In this document: positions 29,276 through 38,797 of the stretch, one piece after another | Layout of the letters: every line of letters begins with the position of its first letter | How positions within the stretch are numbered: position 1 is the stretch's first letter | NCBI GenBank assembly: GCA_902362375.1 | Contig: CABIVS010000004.1 | Location: 487,304-551,303, forward strand | DNA length: 64,000 nucleotides | Origin: Bacteroidaceae bacterium | GTDB taxonomy: Bacteria; Bacteroidota; Bacteroidia; Bacteroidales; Bacteroidaceae | Direction of reading: 5' to 3' | Notes under the pieces: model-generated | The model's input: only the letters and a program-made list of their open reading frames with translations | The model's database searches: none | What the model was told of the DNA's origin: nothing | Program-made: the position numbers and the translations under genes

Positions 29276-29926
29276 TCAGGGAATCATCCCTTCTCTCACA
29301 ATATCTACCAGAATCGGCTTCAATCCGCTAACGAAACATTCCACTGCAATCACCATCAAAATCAATCCCATAAGACGCATCATCACATTATTACCCGTTT
29401 CACCCAAGACTTTTACCAATCTCGTGGAAGCACGAAGAATAAAGAAAGTCAACAGATAAATCAGGGCAATAGTACCGATCAGTATCCCCTTCATTTCATA
29501 AGAATGAGCATCCTGCATCAAAACGATTGCATTGGCAATCGCTCCGGGACCGCATAACATAGGAATACCGAGAGGAGTAATAGAGATATCATCCGCATAC
29601 GTTTTGATTTCTTCGTCCTTCAACTTCATCGGTGTATAACGGGCTTGAAGCATATCAAAACCTATCTTGAAGATAATCACCCCACCGGCAATACGGAAAC
29701 CATTGGTAGAGATACCGAAGAATTTGAAAAGAAACTGGCCGGCAAAGACAAATACCATCAATGTAATAAACGACACAATAGTAGCACGACGTACGATAGA
29801 CTGACGTTCTTTATCCGTCATACCATGAGTCATGGTAAGAAAGACAGGCATCGTTCCCAATGGATTGGTCAATGTGAAGAATGAAGTGAAACAAAGCAAG
29901 GCGAAAGGTAGAAGCGTACTATCCAT
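29276..29926 (-). CDS. MarC-family inner-membrane protein
   Basis: A 216-residue integral membrane protein with about six hydrophobic helices, for example LLPFALLCFTSFFTLTNPLG (6-25) and MMRLMGLILMVIAVECFVSG near the C terminus. The NPLGTMPVFLTMT block is characteristic of the MarC/YchE family. Despite the name, a role in multiple antibiotic resistance has not held up for MarC, and the function is unknown (family knowledge). The stop is TGA, showing that TGA is a normal stop for chromosomal genes here. Convergent with the sulfatase operon; the HAD phosphatase gene lies 61 bp upstream, in the same direction. Confidence 0.88.
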   Translation of the reverse strand: MDSTLLPFALLCFTSFFTLTNPLGTMPVFLTMTHGMTDKERQSIVRRATIVSFITLMVFVFAGQFLFKFFGISTNGFRIAGGVIIFKIGFDMLQARYTPMKLKDEEIKTYADDISITPLGIPMLCGPGAIANAIVLMQDAHSYEMKGILIGTIALIYLLTFFILRASTRLVKVLGETGNNVMMRLMGLILMVIAVECFVSGLKPILVDIVREGMIP

Positions 29927-29987
29927 GATTATATCGTATTTTATGCAAAACTAAAACGCAACAAAAATACGACTTAATCCAGAAAAC

Positions 29988-30680
29988 CTATAATAAATCC
30001 ATTAATTCTTTCAAGGAATGGATGTGATAAGTAGGGAGGAAAGGGAAAGCAGTCCGTTCTGTCACATTGTAGAAAGCCTGATGCATGCCTACTCCGTGTG
30101 CTCCGGTTATATCCGCTTCCCAACTGTCACCAATCATCAAGGATTCGCGCAACTCGGATTGAGTAGCAGACAAAGCAAAATTGAATATCTCCGGCCAAGG
30201 CTTCAGCACTCCGAGATCTTCCGAGAGAATCACCTTTCTGAAATACCCGTCCACTCCTGCCGAACGCATCTTGCGTGATTGCAATTCACGAAACCCATTG
30301 GAAAGGATATAAAGGTTATATTTGGGAGCAAGATATTCCAATACCTCCTTTGCATGAGGCATCAAAGTACTTTTGGTAGGGATAATAGCGAAAAAATCTT
30401 TCGAAAACTGTTCGGCGAGCATTTCATTTTTCACTCCCACAGCCTGTAAAGGATAAAAGAAACGCTGGCTGTTCAATTCATCCTTCGTTATCTTTCCTTC
30501 ACCGTACTCAATCCAGAGTTCTGTATTTCTTTGTTGATAAAGAGTATAATAATGATTGAATGAGTCAAAATAGCGATCAAACGAATATTTCTGATATACT
30601 TCCTCAAAAGTGTCACGGGCATTTTGAGAAAAAGCCCAGATGGTATCATCAAGATCAAAAAAAAGATTTTTATATTTCAT
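29988..30680 (-). CDS. HAD-superfamily phosphatase, YjjG-like pyrimidine 5'-nucleotidase
   Basis: A 230-residue HAD hydrolase. Motif I is Asp9-Leu-Asp11 (FFDLDDTIW); motif II Ser/Asn (LYILSNGFRELQ); motif III Lys and motif IV acidic residues (LKPWPEIF, MIGDSWEADITGA). The helical cap and the YILSNGF/RKMRSAGVDGYF pattern fit the YjjG family, which removes phosphate from non-canonical pyrimidine nucleotides (family knowledge); the exact substrate is uncertain. Its own short upstream region is shared with the terminator of the lipoprotein gene at 30777. Confidence 0.82.
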   Translation of the reverse strand: MKYKNLFFDLDDTIWAFSQNARDTFEEVYQKYSFDRYFDSFNHYYTLYQQRNTELWIEYGEGKITKDELNSQRFFYPLQAVGVKNEMLAEQFSKDFFAIIPTKSTLMPHAKEVLEYLAPKYNLYILSNGFRELQSRKMRSAGVDGYFRKVILSEDLGVLKPWPEIFNFALSATQSELRESLMIGDSWEADITGAHGVGMHQAFYNVTERTAFPFLPTYHIHSLKELMDLL

Positions 30681-30705
30681 CAGTAGTTATGCGTATAATA
30701 AGAAA

Positions 30706-30755
30706 CAAAAAAGCCAATGTGCTAATTTCTTGAATCCAGGAATCAGCACATTGGC
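30706..30755 (-). terminator. Intrinsic terminator of the coiled-coil lipoprotein gene
   Basis: A perfect 11-bp stem (GCCAATGTGCT at 30713-30723, complement at 30745-30755) is followed on the minus strand by TTTTTTG. It lies 22 bp after the stop at 30777. Confidence 0.85.
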
Positions 30756-30776
30756 AATTCAAAAGGGATATCTACC

Positions 30777-31634
30777 TTATTTTACCTGGATAACCAAGTA
30801 TCTGGATACACTCCAGAATTCAGTAGGATTAGTAATCTTCAATGTCAACTGACCTTTGTCATCTTTTACCAATTCATAAGAACCGGTCGGATGAGTAGTC
30901 AGTAACTCAGCACGTTTAGAGTACAACTTGATTTCTTTGGTTGTACGGATATCGATCTGAGTGAAATAATCCTTGTTGAAATCAGCGCTCTTCAATACGT
31001 CTCCGCTCTGAAGAATCTTTTGAGCTTTCAATTCAGATTTAGTACCGAATACAAACCAGGCAGCATTCAAGCTCTTTTCCTGTTCGGCAACGGTTTTAGC
31101 TTTCGCTTCGTTTTCTGCAGCCAGAGTTTCTTTTGCTACAGACAGATCGCTGACAGCAGCATCCAATTCCTGAATACGGATATTCTTGGAAGCCAGTTCA
31201 GTTTGCAGTTCCTCAATACGCTGTTGTTTAGCATTCAATTCAGCAGTCAAAGCGGCAACAGCTTTTTTCATCTGTGCAGAATTGTAATTGCTGTTCTTCA
31301 ACTGTGCCTGTAACTTTGCAATCTGCGCTTTGTTTTCTTCCATTTGCTTGGAGATGAATTCGATGTCAGAAGCAATCTGTTGCTTGGCACTGGCAGAGTT
31401 CTCAGTGATGGTTCCACGCTGCAAGTCAACACGGCTTTCGGCAGCATTGATCTTACGGAAACCTTCCTGAACTTCATTGAAAGTACCCATCATATCATCC
31501 AGTTCAGCATTACGCTGGTTCAGTTCCATCAAAAGAGAATCATTTTCAGCTTTCAGGTCTTTACTTCCACCTTTAAAGCCATCACACGAAGCCAACATGG
31601 CTACGCATACAAATAAAACAGCTAACTTTTTCAT
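30777..31634 (-). CDS. Coiled-coil lipoprotein of unknown function
   Basis: A 285-residue lipoprotein with lipobox LASC (Cys17). Residues about 28-190 are a long heptad-type coiled coil rich in Leu, Glu, Lys and Gln (for example KQQRIEELQTELASKNIR). A compact C-terminal domain follows (about 190-285; WFVFGTKSELKAQKILQSG, LTLKITNPTEFWSVSRYLV). This pattern is common in Bacteroides, and some members are annotated as Cbp1-like collagen-binding proteins, but nothing here proves that activity. It probably stands in the periplasm or on the outer membrane as a structural spacer. Single-gene transcript ending at the 30706-30755 terminator. Confidence 0.75.
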   Translation of the reverse strand: MKKLAVLFVCVAMLASCDGFKGGSKDLKAENDSLLMELNQRNAELDDMMGTFNEVQEGFRKINAAESRVDLQRGTITENSASAKQQIASDIEFISKQMEENKAQIAKLQAQLKNSNYNSAQMKKAVAALTAELNAKQQRIEELQTELASKNIRIQELDAAVSDLSVAKETLAAENEAKAKTVAEQEKSLNAAWFVFGTKSELKAQKILQSGDVLKSADFNKDYFTQIDIRTTKEIKLYSKRAELLTTHPTGSYELVKDDKGQLTLKITNPTEFWSVSRYLVIQVK

Positions 31635-31667
31635 ACGTTTACGTTTTACGTTTTTTAATGAAGTTAT

Positions 31668-32342
31668 TTAATCATCTATTCCTGCTAATACAATCACAAT
31701 CTCGCCCCGGGGTTCGGTAGCGGTAAAGTGTTCTATCAATTCAGCCAAACTGCCCCGAACTGTTTCTTCGTGGAGTTTGGATATTTCACGCGACACGGTT
31801 GCCTGACGTTCAGCGCCGAAATATTCGGCAAACTGTGTTAACGTCTTCAACAGACGGTGGGGTGATTCATAAAACACCATCGTGCGGTGTTCTTCCGCCA
31901 ATGTCTTCAGTCGTGTCTGTCGTCCTTTCTTCTGGGGGAGAAATCCCTCGAAGCAGAACTTCTCGTTCGGCAATCCCGATGCAACGAGTGCCGGAACAAA
32001 AGCGGTTGCTCCCGGCAAGCACTGCACTTCAATACCGTTGCGCACACATTCACGAACAACCAGAAATCCGGGATCGGAAATTCCAGGCGTTCCGGCATCC
32101 GAAATTAGTGCCACCGTTTCACCTGCCTTTATTCTATTAACAACACTTTCCACCGTTTTATGTTCATTAAATTTGTGGTGGGATTGCATTGCATTCTTTA
32201 TTTCAAAGTGTTTCAGCAAGATACCGGAAGTACGTGTATCCTCCGCCAAAATCAGATCGACCTCTTTCAGGACTTTGATAGCCCGAAAAGTCATGTCCTC
32301 CAGATTCCCTACCGGCGTAGGTACCACATATAGCTTTCCCAT
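31668..32342 (-). CDS. rsmI: 16S rRNA 2'-O-ribose methyltransferase RsmI
   Basis: A 224-residue SAM-dependent methylase that modifies the ribose of C1402 of 16S rRNA in E. coli. The start (MGKLYVVPTPVGNLEDMTFRA) and LILAEDTRTSGILLKHFEI, ALISDAGTPGISDPG and FYESPHRL blocks are diagnostic of RsmI (tetrapyrrole methylase fold). It is about 50 residues shorter than E. coli RsmI, as is usual for Bacteroidetes forms lacking the C-terminal extension. It lies 12 bp after the hypothetical gene at 32355, probably co-transcribed. Confidence 0.93.
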   Translation of the reverse strand: MGKLYVVPTPVGNLEDMTFRAIKVLKEVDLILAEDTRTSGILLKHFEIKNAMQSHHKFNEHKTVESVVNRIKAGETVALISDAGTPGISDPGFLVVRECVRNGIEVQCLPGATAFVPALVASGLPNEKFCFEGFLPQKKGRQTRLKTLAEEHRTMVFYESPHRLLKTLTQFAEYFGAERQATVSREISKLHEETVRGSLAELIEHFTATEPRGEIVIVLAGIDD

Positions 32343-32354
32343 CTTGTTTTTGTT

Positions 32355-33017
32355 TTATGCTGATTGATTAAAATATTTCTTTAGTAGCTCCAGAAAGTCG
32401 TTCACCGCTTCTTTTTCTTCATTCAATTCGACTTTCGAGGACAGAAACGCGATTGCAGTCTTGTAGGAACTCATTACTGATATCTGTTCGATAACCCGAT
32501 TCATCAAGTCAGTGTTGCCTCCGAACAGTTCACGAGAAAAACGGAAAGAATCATTCAAACTGATAGAATGTCGCAAGCCGGCAGATAGTTTGAGACTTTC
32601 TCCCAACACAGCCGATTTAGGCTCTTCCTCTTTCACAACAGTTTCAACAACAGGCTCCTCCACCATTGCAGGCTCCTCTTCTGCTATTACTACAGGTTTC
32701 TCTTCCGCAACAATAGTCTCTCCCTCCTCGTCTTCTTTCACGTCAACCGATTCGAGAGATTGTATAATAACGGAGGAATCTTCTTCAGACCCGGCAACTT
32801 CATCCTTCTCTTCCGCTGTCTCTTCCACAGCTAACGGAGAAATTACCTGAACAGCATCCACCTCCTGTTGCAGTTCGTCCAAACGTCCCTGCATCCGTGT
32901 AATGCTCCGCTTCAACAGTTCAGACAAAGTCGGAGTCGGCTCCTTGGTAAATAAATCCATGAGATACTTCAACTCATGAACATCCAACTCAATATCTGTT
33001 AATAGCTTCTGTTTCAT
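32355..33017 (-). CDS. Conserved Bacteroides hypothetical protein with acidic linker
   Basis: A 220-residue cytoplasmic protein that I cannot name. Residues 1-50 form a helical N-terminal segment (LDVHELKYLMDLFTKEPTPT). Residues 60-135 are a very acidic Glu/Val-rich linker, probably disordered. Residues 140-220 are a C-terminal domain (LRHSISLNDSFRFSRELFGG, IEQISVMSSYKTAIAFLSSK). It is divergent from tdk across a 140-bp gap and precedes rsmI. The function is unknown. Confidence 0.7.
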   Translation of the reverse strand: MKQKLLTDIELDVHELKYLMDLFTKEPTPTLSELLKRSITRMQGRLDELQQEVDAVQVISPLAVEETAEEKDEVAGSEEDSSVIIQSLESVDVKEDEEGETIVAEEKPVVIAEEEPAMVEEPVVETVVKEEEPKSAVLGESLKLSAGLRHSISLNDSFRFSRELFGGNTDLMNRVIEQISVMSSYKTAIAFLSSKVELNEEKEAVNDFLELLKKYFNQSA

Positions 33018-33112
33018 GTCAGTCCATTGTTTATACGGTGCGAATGTAGGAATAATTTATGCAATAACTTAAAATAATGGATAATTTAACAGTTCTTGCA
33101 CATTGAATTGCT

Positions 33113-33120
33113 TACCTTTG
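33113..33120 (+). promoter_or_regulatory. -7 box of the tdk promoter
   Basis: TACCTTTG, a perfect TAnnTTTG match, 38 bp before the tdk ATG. The -33 element is poorly defined (TTG near 33096). Confidence 0.55.
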
Positions 33121-33157
33121 TCCACATATTTATTTAATCAAGAAAACACAAAATCTC

Positions 33158-33757
33158 ATGGTATTATTTTCAGAAGACCACATACAGGAGACTAGAAGAA
33201 GAGGCCGGATCGAAGTAATCTGCGGTTCTATGTTCTCCGGAAAGACAGAGGAATTGATTCGCAGAATGAAGAGAGCGAAATTCGCGAAACAACGTGTCGA
33301 GATATTCAAACCTGCTATCGACACCCGTTATTCAGAAGAAGACGTAGTCTCTCACGACAGCCATTCTATCGCCTCCACTCCCATCGATTCGTCAGCCAGC
33401 ATTTTACTGTTTACTTCCGAGATAGATGTAGTAGGTATTGATGAAGCGCAGTTCTTCGACAGTGGTTTGATTGATGTATGCAACCAGCTTGCCAACAATG
33501 GAATCCGTGTTATCATTGCAGGGTTGGATATGGACTTCAAAGGAAATCCGTTCGGTCCAATGCCACAATTGTGCGCCATTGCCGATGAAGTCTCCAAAGT
33601 TCATGCGATCTGTGTGAAATGTGGTCAGCTGGCTTCTTTCTCACATCGTACAGTCAAGAATGAGAAACAGGTTCTTTTAGGCGAAACAGCCGAATATGAG
33701 CCTCTGTGCAGGGAATGTTATCTCCATGCACGAGGGGAAGATGAGCAGAAAGTATAA
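33158..33757 (+). CDS. tdk: Thymidine kinase (type II)
   Basis: A 199-residue type II thymidine kinase that phosphorylates thymidine to dTMP for the salvage pathway. P-loop [14 protein letters not shown] (about 24-37), the FDEAQFF-like [15 protein letters not shown], the CVKCG and CRECY zinc ligands, and the lasso loop [17 protein letters not shown] are all visible. The N terminus carries an extra segment before the P-loop ([19 protein letters not shown]), common in Bacteroides. The AI-2E-type permease gene follows 22 bp downstream and probably shares the transcript. Confidence 0.95.
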   Translation: MVLFSEDHIQETRRRGRIEVICGSMFSGKTEELIRRMKRAKFAKQRVEIFKPAIDTRYSEEDVVSHDSHSIASTPIDSSASILLFTSEIDVVGIDEAQFFDSGLIDVCNQLANNGIRVIIAGLDMDFKGNPFGPMPQLCAIADEVSKVHAICVKCGQLASFSHRTVKNEKQVLLGETAEYEPLCRECYLHARGEDEQKV

Positions 33758-33778
33758 ACTCTATAAAAGAAACAGATT

Positions 33779-34912
33779 ATGGAAAGGAAAAAGATAACAT
33801 TCGACAGTTTTATACGCGGTTCCATCGGATGTGTGTTAGTTGTAGGCATATTAATGCTTGTGGAACGTCTTAGCGGAGTGTTATTACCTTTCTTTATTGC
33901 GTGGCTGATAGCTTATATGGTCTATCCGTTAGTCAAATTCTTCCAGTATAAACTACGATTAAAAAGTCGCATTATTTCCATCTTCTGTTCCTTATTCCTC
34001 ATTACAGTTATCGGAATCACTTTATTTTATCTGTTAGTGCCGCCGATGATTTCGGAAATAGGCAGAATGAACGACTTGCTGGTGACTTACCTCACCAATG
34101 GAGCCGGCAACAATGTGCCTAAGAATCTTTCTGAATTTATCCACGAGAACATCGATCTTCAGGCACTGAACCGTGTATTAAGTGAAGAGAATATTCTGGC
34201 GGCAATCAAAGATACCGTCCCCAGAGTGTGGACTTTGCTTGCAGAATCTCTCAACATTCTATTCAGCATCCTTGCCTCTTTCATTATATTATTATATGTA
34301 ATCTTTATACTACTGGATTACGAAGCGATAGCTGAAGGATGGTTGCATCTGCTACCCAATAAATACCGTACGTTTGCCTCCAACCTGGTTCACGACGTAC
34401 AGGATGGTATGAACAGATATTTCCGTGGACAGGCTTTGGTTGCTTTCTGCGTAGGTATTCTTTTCAGCATCGGTTTCCTGATTATCGATTTCCCCATGGC
34501 TATCGCTTTGGGACTTTTCATCGGAGCATTGAATATGGTTCCCTACTTGCAAATCATCGGTTTCCTTCCCACTATTTTATTGGCGATCCTCAAAGCTGCC
34601 GACACCGGACAGAACTTCTGGATTATCATTGCATGTGCATTAGCCGTCTTTGCAATCGTACAAATCATACAGGACACCTTCCTTGTCCCCAAAATCATGG
34701 GAAAGATTACCGGACTGAATCCTGCCATCATCCTTTTATCTCTTTCTATCTGGGGTTCATTAATGGGAATGCTCGGCATGATTATCGCCTTGCCACTAAC
34801 AACTTTGATGCTCTCCTACTACCAACGCTTTATTATCAACAAAGAAAAGATAAAATATGATGAAGTAGAAACTACTGATAATCAAGAAACAAGCCATAAC
34901 GAGGAAAAATAA
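33779..34912 (+). CDS. AI-2E/PerM family transporter
   Basis: A 377-residue inner-membrane permease with the usual pattern: two N-terminal helices, a helical region (about 85-140), then further helices including IGFLPTILLAILKAADTGQN and ILLSLSIWGSLMGMLGMIIA. The PKIMGKITGLNPAIILLSL block is typical of the AI-2E/PerM (YdiK) family. Members export small molecules or ions; the substrate here is unknown, and the family name does not establish AI-2 transport. Ends 94 bp before tRNA-Lys. Confidence 0.88.
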   Translation: MERKKITFDSFIRGSIGCVLVVGILMLVERLSGVLLPFFIAWLIAYMVYPLVKFFQYKLRLKSRIISIFCSLFLITVIGITLFYLLVPPMISEIGRMNDLLVTYLTNGAGNNVPKNLSEFIHENIDLQALNRVLSEENILAAIKDTVPRVWTLLAESLNILFSILASFIILLYVIFILLDYEAIAEGWLHLLPNKYRTFASNLVHDVQDGMNRYFRGQALVAFCVGILFSIGFLIIDFPMAIALGLFIGALNMVPYLQIIGFLPTILLAILKAADTGQNFWIIIACALAVFAIVQIIQDTFLVPKIMGKITGLNPAIILLSLSIWGSLMGMLGMIIALPLTTLMLSYYQRFIINKEKIKYDEVETTDNQETSHNEEK

Positions 34913-34935
34913 TTGAAACTTTTTTCTACGGAATG

Positions 34936-34966
34936 CTTGCAAATTAAATAAAAGTAACTACCTTTG
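34936..34966 (+). promoter_or_regulatory. Promoter of tRNA-Lys
   Basis: A -7 box TACCTTTG (34959-34966) with CTTG (34936-34939) 19 bp upstream, a good Bacteroides promoter spacing, 41 bp before the mature tRNA. Confidence 0.6.
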
Positions 34967-35006
34967 CACCCGCAATCAGGAAATAACTGATTCGCAAATA
35001 AGGATT

Positions 35007-35079
35007 GATTCGCTAGCTCAGCAGGTAGAGCACAACACTTTTAATGTTGGGGTCCTGGGTTCGAGCCCCAGGCGGATCA
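35007..35079 (+). tRNA. tRNA-Lys (anticodon TTT)
   Basis: A 73-nt cloverleaf. The acceptor stem GATTCGC pairs with GCGGATC with one G-U pair, and the discriminator is A at 35079. The D stem is GCTC/GAGC, the anticodon stem CAACA/TGTTG with loop CTTTTAA (anticodon TTT), and the T stem CTGGG/CCCAG with TTCGAGC loop. CCA is not encoded. A tyrosine integrase gene begins 243 bp downstream, so this gene may mark the insertion point of the element. Confidence 0.95.
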
Positions 35080-35103
35080 CTTTTTAAAACAGCAAAAATG
35101 CGT

Positions 35104-35137
35104 AAAGCTCTGATAATCAAACTTATCAGAGCTTTTT
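35104..35137 (+). terminator. Terminator downstream of tRNA-Lys
   Basis: A 13-bp perfect stem (AAAGCTCTGATAA at 35104-35116, complement at 35123-35135) with a 6-base loop and a T-run. Confidence 0.8.
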
Positions 35138-35174
35138 CTTTTATATCAAACCTGCATTTTACCGCAAATTGGAA

Positions 35175-35228
35175 CACCTAATACAGGTGAAATCGGAGGA
35201 CTTAAATTCCTCCAAATTTTAGTCCTCC
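35175..35228. repeat. Cluster of small inverted repeats upstream of the integrase
   Basis: CACCT/AGGTG (35175-35179, 35185-35189) is followed by a longer stem, GGAGGACT (35195-35202) with AGTCCTCC (35221-35228), whose pairing extends imperfectly inward. The place between tRNA and integrase is where attL and integrase arm sites are expected, but I cannot assign them. Confidence 0.45.
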
Positions 35229-35321
35229 GAATTGGTGTTTTATTCGCTGATTGTCTGCATTTTACGTGATACCATTCATTGCTTCTAAAAGTAACTTTGA
35301 ACCATTAAACTTTTAAAGTGT

Positions 35322-36542
35322 ATGAGTATGAAAAGAAATTATTTTTCGGTCCTTTTCTACATCAAGAAGGCCAAATTATTGAAAAACGGAGAGGCTCCTA
35401 TCTGTCTGAGAATAACCATAAATGGGAAACGCGCGGAAATTCAAATCAAGCGTAGTGTGGAGATTGGCAAGTGGAATGCCCAAAGGGAATGTGCGATTGG
35501 TAAGGACAGAAAGCATCTGGAACTTAATCACTATCTGGAAACAGTACGTACCCGCGTACTTCGTATTCATCGTGAGTTAGAGCAGGATGATAAACCTATC
35601 ACTGCTGAAATTCTGAAGAACTTATTCTATGGTGAAAACCAAACTCCCAAGATGTTATTGGAAGTTTTCAAAGAACATAACGCAAAGTATCGTGAGCTAA
35701 TAGGGAAAGATGTGGTAAAAGCTACGGTGCTCCGTTATGAGAGAACTGTACGATATCTTGAAGAGTTCTTGAAAAAAGAATATCGATTAAACGATATACC
35801 TCTGTGCAATATCAATCATAAGTTCATATCCAATTTCGAATTCTTTATCAAAACTGAAAAAAGTTGCGCGCAGAATGCAACTGTTAAATATTTAAAGAAC
35901 CTAAAGAAAATTATCATATTGGCACTTACAAATAAATGGATGACGGATAATCCATTCTCCGGAATCAGGTTCAAACAAACCCAATCTAATCGGGAGTTTC
36001 TCAGCGAGGAGGAACTACATATTATTATGGAAAAGAAATTTAATATACCTCGTTTAGAAATAGTACGCGACATTTTTGTTTTTTGTTGCCTGTCCGGATT
36101 AGCATTCACGGATATAAAACATTTACGTCCTGAGCATATTACAAAAGATCCTAATGGGGAAAATTGGATTCGAAAGCCTCGTGAAAAGACAAATAACATG
36201 TGTCACATACCACTGCTTGACATTCCCGCATTAATAGCTGAAAAATACAAGAACAATCCGATCTGCGTACAAAAAAACATGGTGCTTCCTGTACCTTGTA
36301 ATCAACGGATGAACAGTTATTTGAAAGAAATTGCCGATGTATGTGGAATTACTAAAAAGTTAACGACCCATGTTGCCCGCCATACGTTTGCATGCATAGC
36401 TCTAGCAAATAAAGTGTCAATGGAAACAATCGCCAGAATGTTAGGACACTCAGACATACGAACCACGAAAATTTATGCAAAAGTTTTAGACACTACTGTT
36501 TCCAAAGAAATGGAAGTTATGAAGCATAAATTTGCCATATAA
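35322..36542 (+). CDS. Tyrosine-type integrase of the mobile element
   Basis: A 406-residue tyrosine recombinase (ATG at 35328 is an equally good start). It has an arm-binding N-terminal domain (about 1-100), a SAM-like core-binding domain (about 110-215) and a catalytic domain (about 225-400). Visible catalytic residues are HVARHTF (His-x-x-Arg), LGHSDI (His) and KIYAKV (Tyr nucleophile). The usual first Arg is replaced: the motif reads SGLAFTDI. Loss of this Arg is known in integrases of Bacteroides conjugative transposons such as IntDOT, so it need not be inactive. It is the only plus-strand gene at this end of the element and is followed by a strong terminator. It should catalyse insertion at or near tRNA-Lys. 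Confidence 0.88.
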   Translation: MSMKRNYFSVLFYIKKAKLLKNGEAPICLRITINGKRAEIQIKRSVEIGKWNAQRECAIGKDRKHLELNHYLETVRTRVLRIHRELEQDDKPITAEILKNLFYGENQTPKMLLEVFKEHNAKYRELIGKDVVKATVLRYERTVRYLEEFLKKEYRLNDIPLCNINHKFISNFEFFIKTEKSCAQNATVKYLKNLKKIIILALTNKWMTDNPFSGIRFKQTQSNREFLSEEELHIIMEKKFNIPRLEIVRDIFVFCCLSGLAFTDIKHLRPEHITKDPNGENWIRKPREKTNNMCHIPLLDIPALIAEKYKNNPICVQKNMVLPVPCNQRMNSYLKEIADVCGITKKLTTHVARHTFACIALANKVSMETIARMLGHSDIRTTKIYAKVLDTTVSKEMEVMKHKFAI

Positions 36543-36552
36543 ATAAGATATC

Positions 36553-36588
36553 AAAGGGGATGTCGTTTTTTGCGACATCCCCTTTGTT
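36553..36588 (+). terminator. Terminator after the integrase
   Basis: A perfect 13-bp stem (AAAGGGGATGTCG at 36553-36565, complement at 36573-36585) with loop TTTTTTG. It stands between the converging integrase and topB transcripts. Confidence 0.82.
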
Positions 36589-36701
36589 AGAAAGTTATAC
36601 CCCTCTGAATCTAAACAAACACACGTCTCTTTATTGAGTGTTAGCTCCTAATTCTGTTCATCTAGTATCTCATCTATTTCTTTTTTTCATAAGCCAATGG
36701 A

Positions 36702-38771
36702 CTATTTCTTAGGTTTATTATCCTTAAATGTAATGTCTATCTTGTAGTTGTCATCCAATTCCAGCGAAGCTTCATACTTTTTCCCTTTCTTACTGGTGAA
36801 CTTGAGATATCCAGTACGCTTTTCTTGTAACAACAAAAGTATCTGGTTGTCCGTCAGTTCCCTGCCGTTGAAGGTTCGGAACAGCAGGAAGCCGCAATCG
36901 GGATCGCCACATTTGGCCACCTTATTGTAAATGGTAACCGTTCCTTCACCGCATTTCGGACAATTACAACGGGGCAGATCCGAATGATCGAGTTTCATAG
37001 CGAGCAGTTCCGAGGTGATTTGGCTGGCGTAGGAATTGATATTCCCTGTAAATGTTTCCGTAGGAACTTTGCCGGTTTCTATTTCATGTAAGGCGCACTC
37101 CCATCTCCCGGTCATGCTTACGTTGGCTATCATCTTTTCCTTGACAATATCATATACTTCCAAACCTTTGGGAGTAGGAATCAGGGACCGTCCGCTTCTT
37201 TCCACATAATGTCTGGCAATGAGCAGTTCAATAATTCCAGCCCGTGTAGCCGGTGTCCCCAGTCCGGAGTCTTTCATCGCTTCTTTTTCATCGCTCAAAT
37301 TCCGACCACATCCTTCCATTGCCGCAAGCAGACTTGCCTCGGTGAATATCGGCTGTGGCTTGGTTTTCCTAGCTAACGTATCAATGCCAAGAACGGGCAA
37401 AGTTTCACCCTCCTTAAATTCGGGCAGGAGGCTTCCTTCTTCTTTTTCATCCGGTTCATTATAAATGCCTCTCCATCCCGGAACCTTGATTTGGCACCCT
37501 TTAATTCCGAAAGAGGCTCCGTTACAATCAGCCTGTACAAATAACGTTTCTTTCAGGCATTTGCCGGAGAAAGCCTCCAGCATACGTCCGGCAATCATGG
37601 AATAGATATTCTGCTCGTCGAGGGAAAGGTTCCGGGGATAGTTTTCCGTGATGATTAATCCGTGGTGGTCTGTCATTTTACTATCGTTCACACAGTGGCG
37701 GTTCAAAGTCCGGTTACAGAGATTCTCCGCATGGCGTGTAAAACGGGGATGTTGCTTCAACAAAGCGATGAGAGAAGGAACCTGTTCAAAGATGTCCTCT
37801 GTGATATAACTGCATCCGGTACGTGGATACGAAATGTAGCCGAATTCATACAACTTCTGGGCAATGTTCAGCGTTTGTTCCGCGGTCAGTCCCAGTTTGG
37901 TGTTGGCACTCTGCTGCAGAGCGGTTAAATCATAAAGTAGTGGAGCTTCTTCCGATACTTGCTTCTTTTCTACCTGCACTACTTTGGCTGTTTCCTCTTC
38001 ATAGACCTTTTTACGGGTTATGTCGAGTTTCTGGGGTGTATCATACTTTTCGGCGCAGGTCATTACGAGTTCTTCCCCTGCCTTTGTTGTGCGTAGTTGT
38101 AGCAGGTAATAGGGTTTGGCTACAAAATCCTTGTTGTCCAGATATCGGCGGCAAATCATGGCAAGTGTCGGGGTCTGCACCCTTCCCAGAGAATAGTTGC
38201 TCTTTCCGGCCGCCATGCTCAAAGACAAACTGGCATTCATACCGACTACCCAATCTGCTTCTCTCCGGGCTTTAGCGGAACGATACAGGTTGTCAAACTC
38301 CCTGCTTGATTTAAGGTTATTGAACCCTTCACGTATTGATTTTTCCGTGAGCGAGGATATCCACAGGCGTTTGGTTTCTTTCGTGTACCCCAGATATTCA
38401 AGGACATATCTGGCTATAAGTTCCCCTTCTCTTGCTGCATCCGTACAAATGATCACACTACCCGCCTGATTCAACAGTCTGCGGATCACGTCCAATTGTT
38501 TCAATGCCGACGGATCAGCCTTATACCCCTCTTCCGTTTTTACCTGGCGAACAACCAGTCTGAACGGATGGGGAATAATCGGCAACATCTCCTTTTCCGC
38601 ACGGATGATACCGTAATCGGAAGGCAGGGCCAAAGCCAGCAGGTGGCCGTAAGTTCATGTAACGGCATACCCGTTTCCACTCAAATATCCTTCCTGTTTC
38701 TCCGTTGCGCCCAAAACCCGGGCGATACTGCGTGCCACGGACGGCTTTTCACAGATGCAAATCGTTTTCAT
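36702..38771 (-). CDS. topB: DNA topoisomerase III, interrupted by one in-frame TGA
   Basis: Type IA topoisomerase of 689 codons. The ATG at 38771 gives MKTICICEKPSVARSIARVLGA, the standard TopB start. The Toprim acidic residues are in the TDAAREGELIARYV block, and the active-site Tyr in GYISYPRTG. A C-terminal zinc-finger-like part (NCPKCGEGTVTIYNKVAKCG) follows. Codon 39 (38657-38655) is TGA in GYAVT-stop-TYGHLLAL, exactly where TopB proteins have a conserved Trp (TW.YGHL). The remainder is fully open, and TGG Trp codons are used elsewhere in the gene. Either a nonsense mutation or a recoded Trp. Topoisomerase III genes are common in Bacteroides conjugative elements. It is the last gene of the long minus-strand operon from 48951. 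Confidence 0.88.
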
Positions 38772-38797
38772 CTTAGTTATCTTTTAATGTTGAATGA

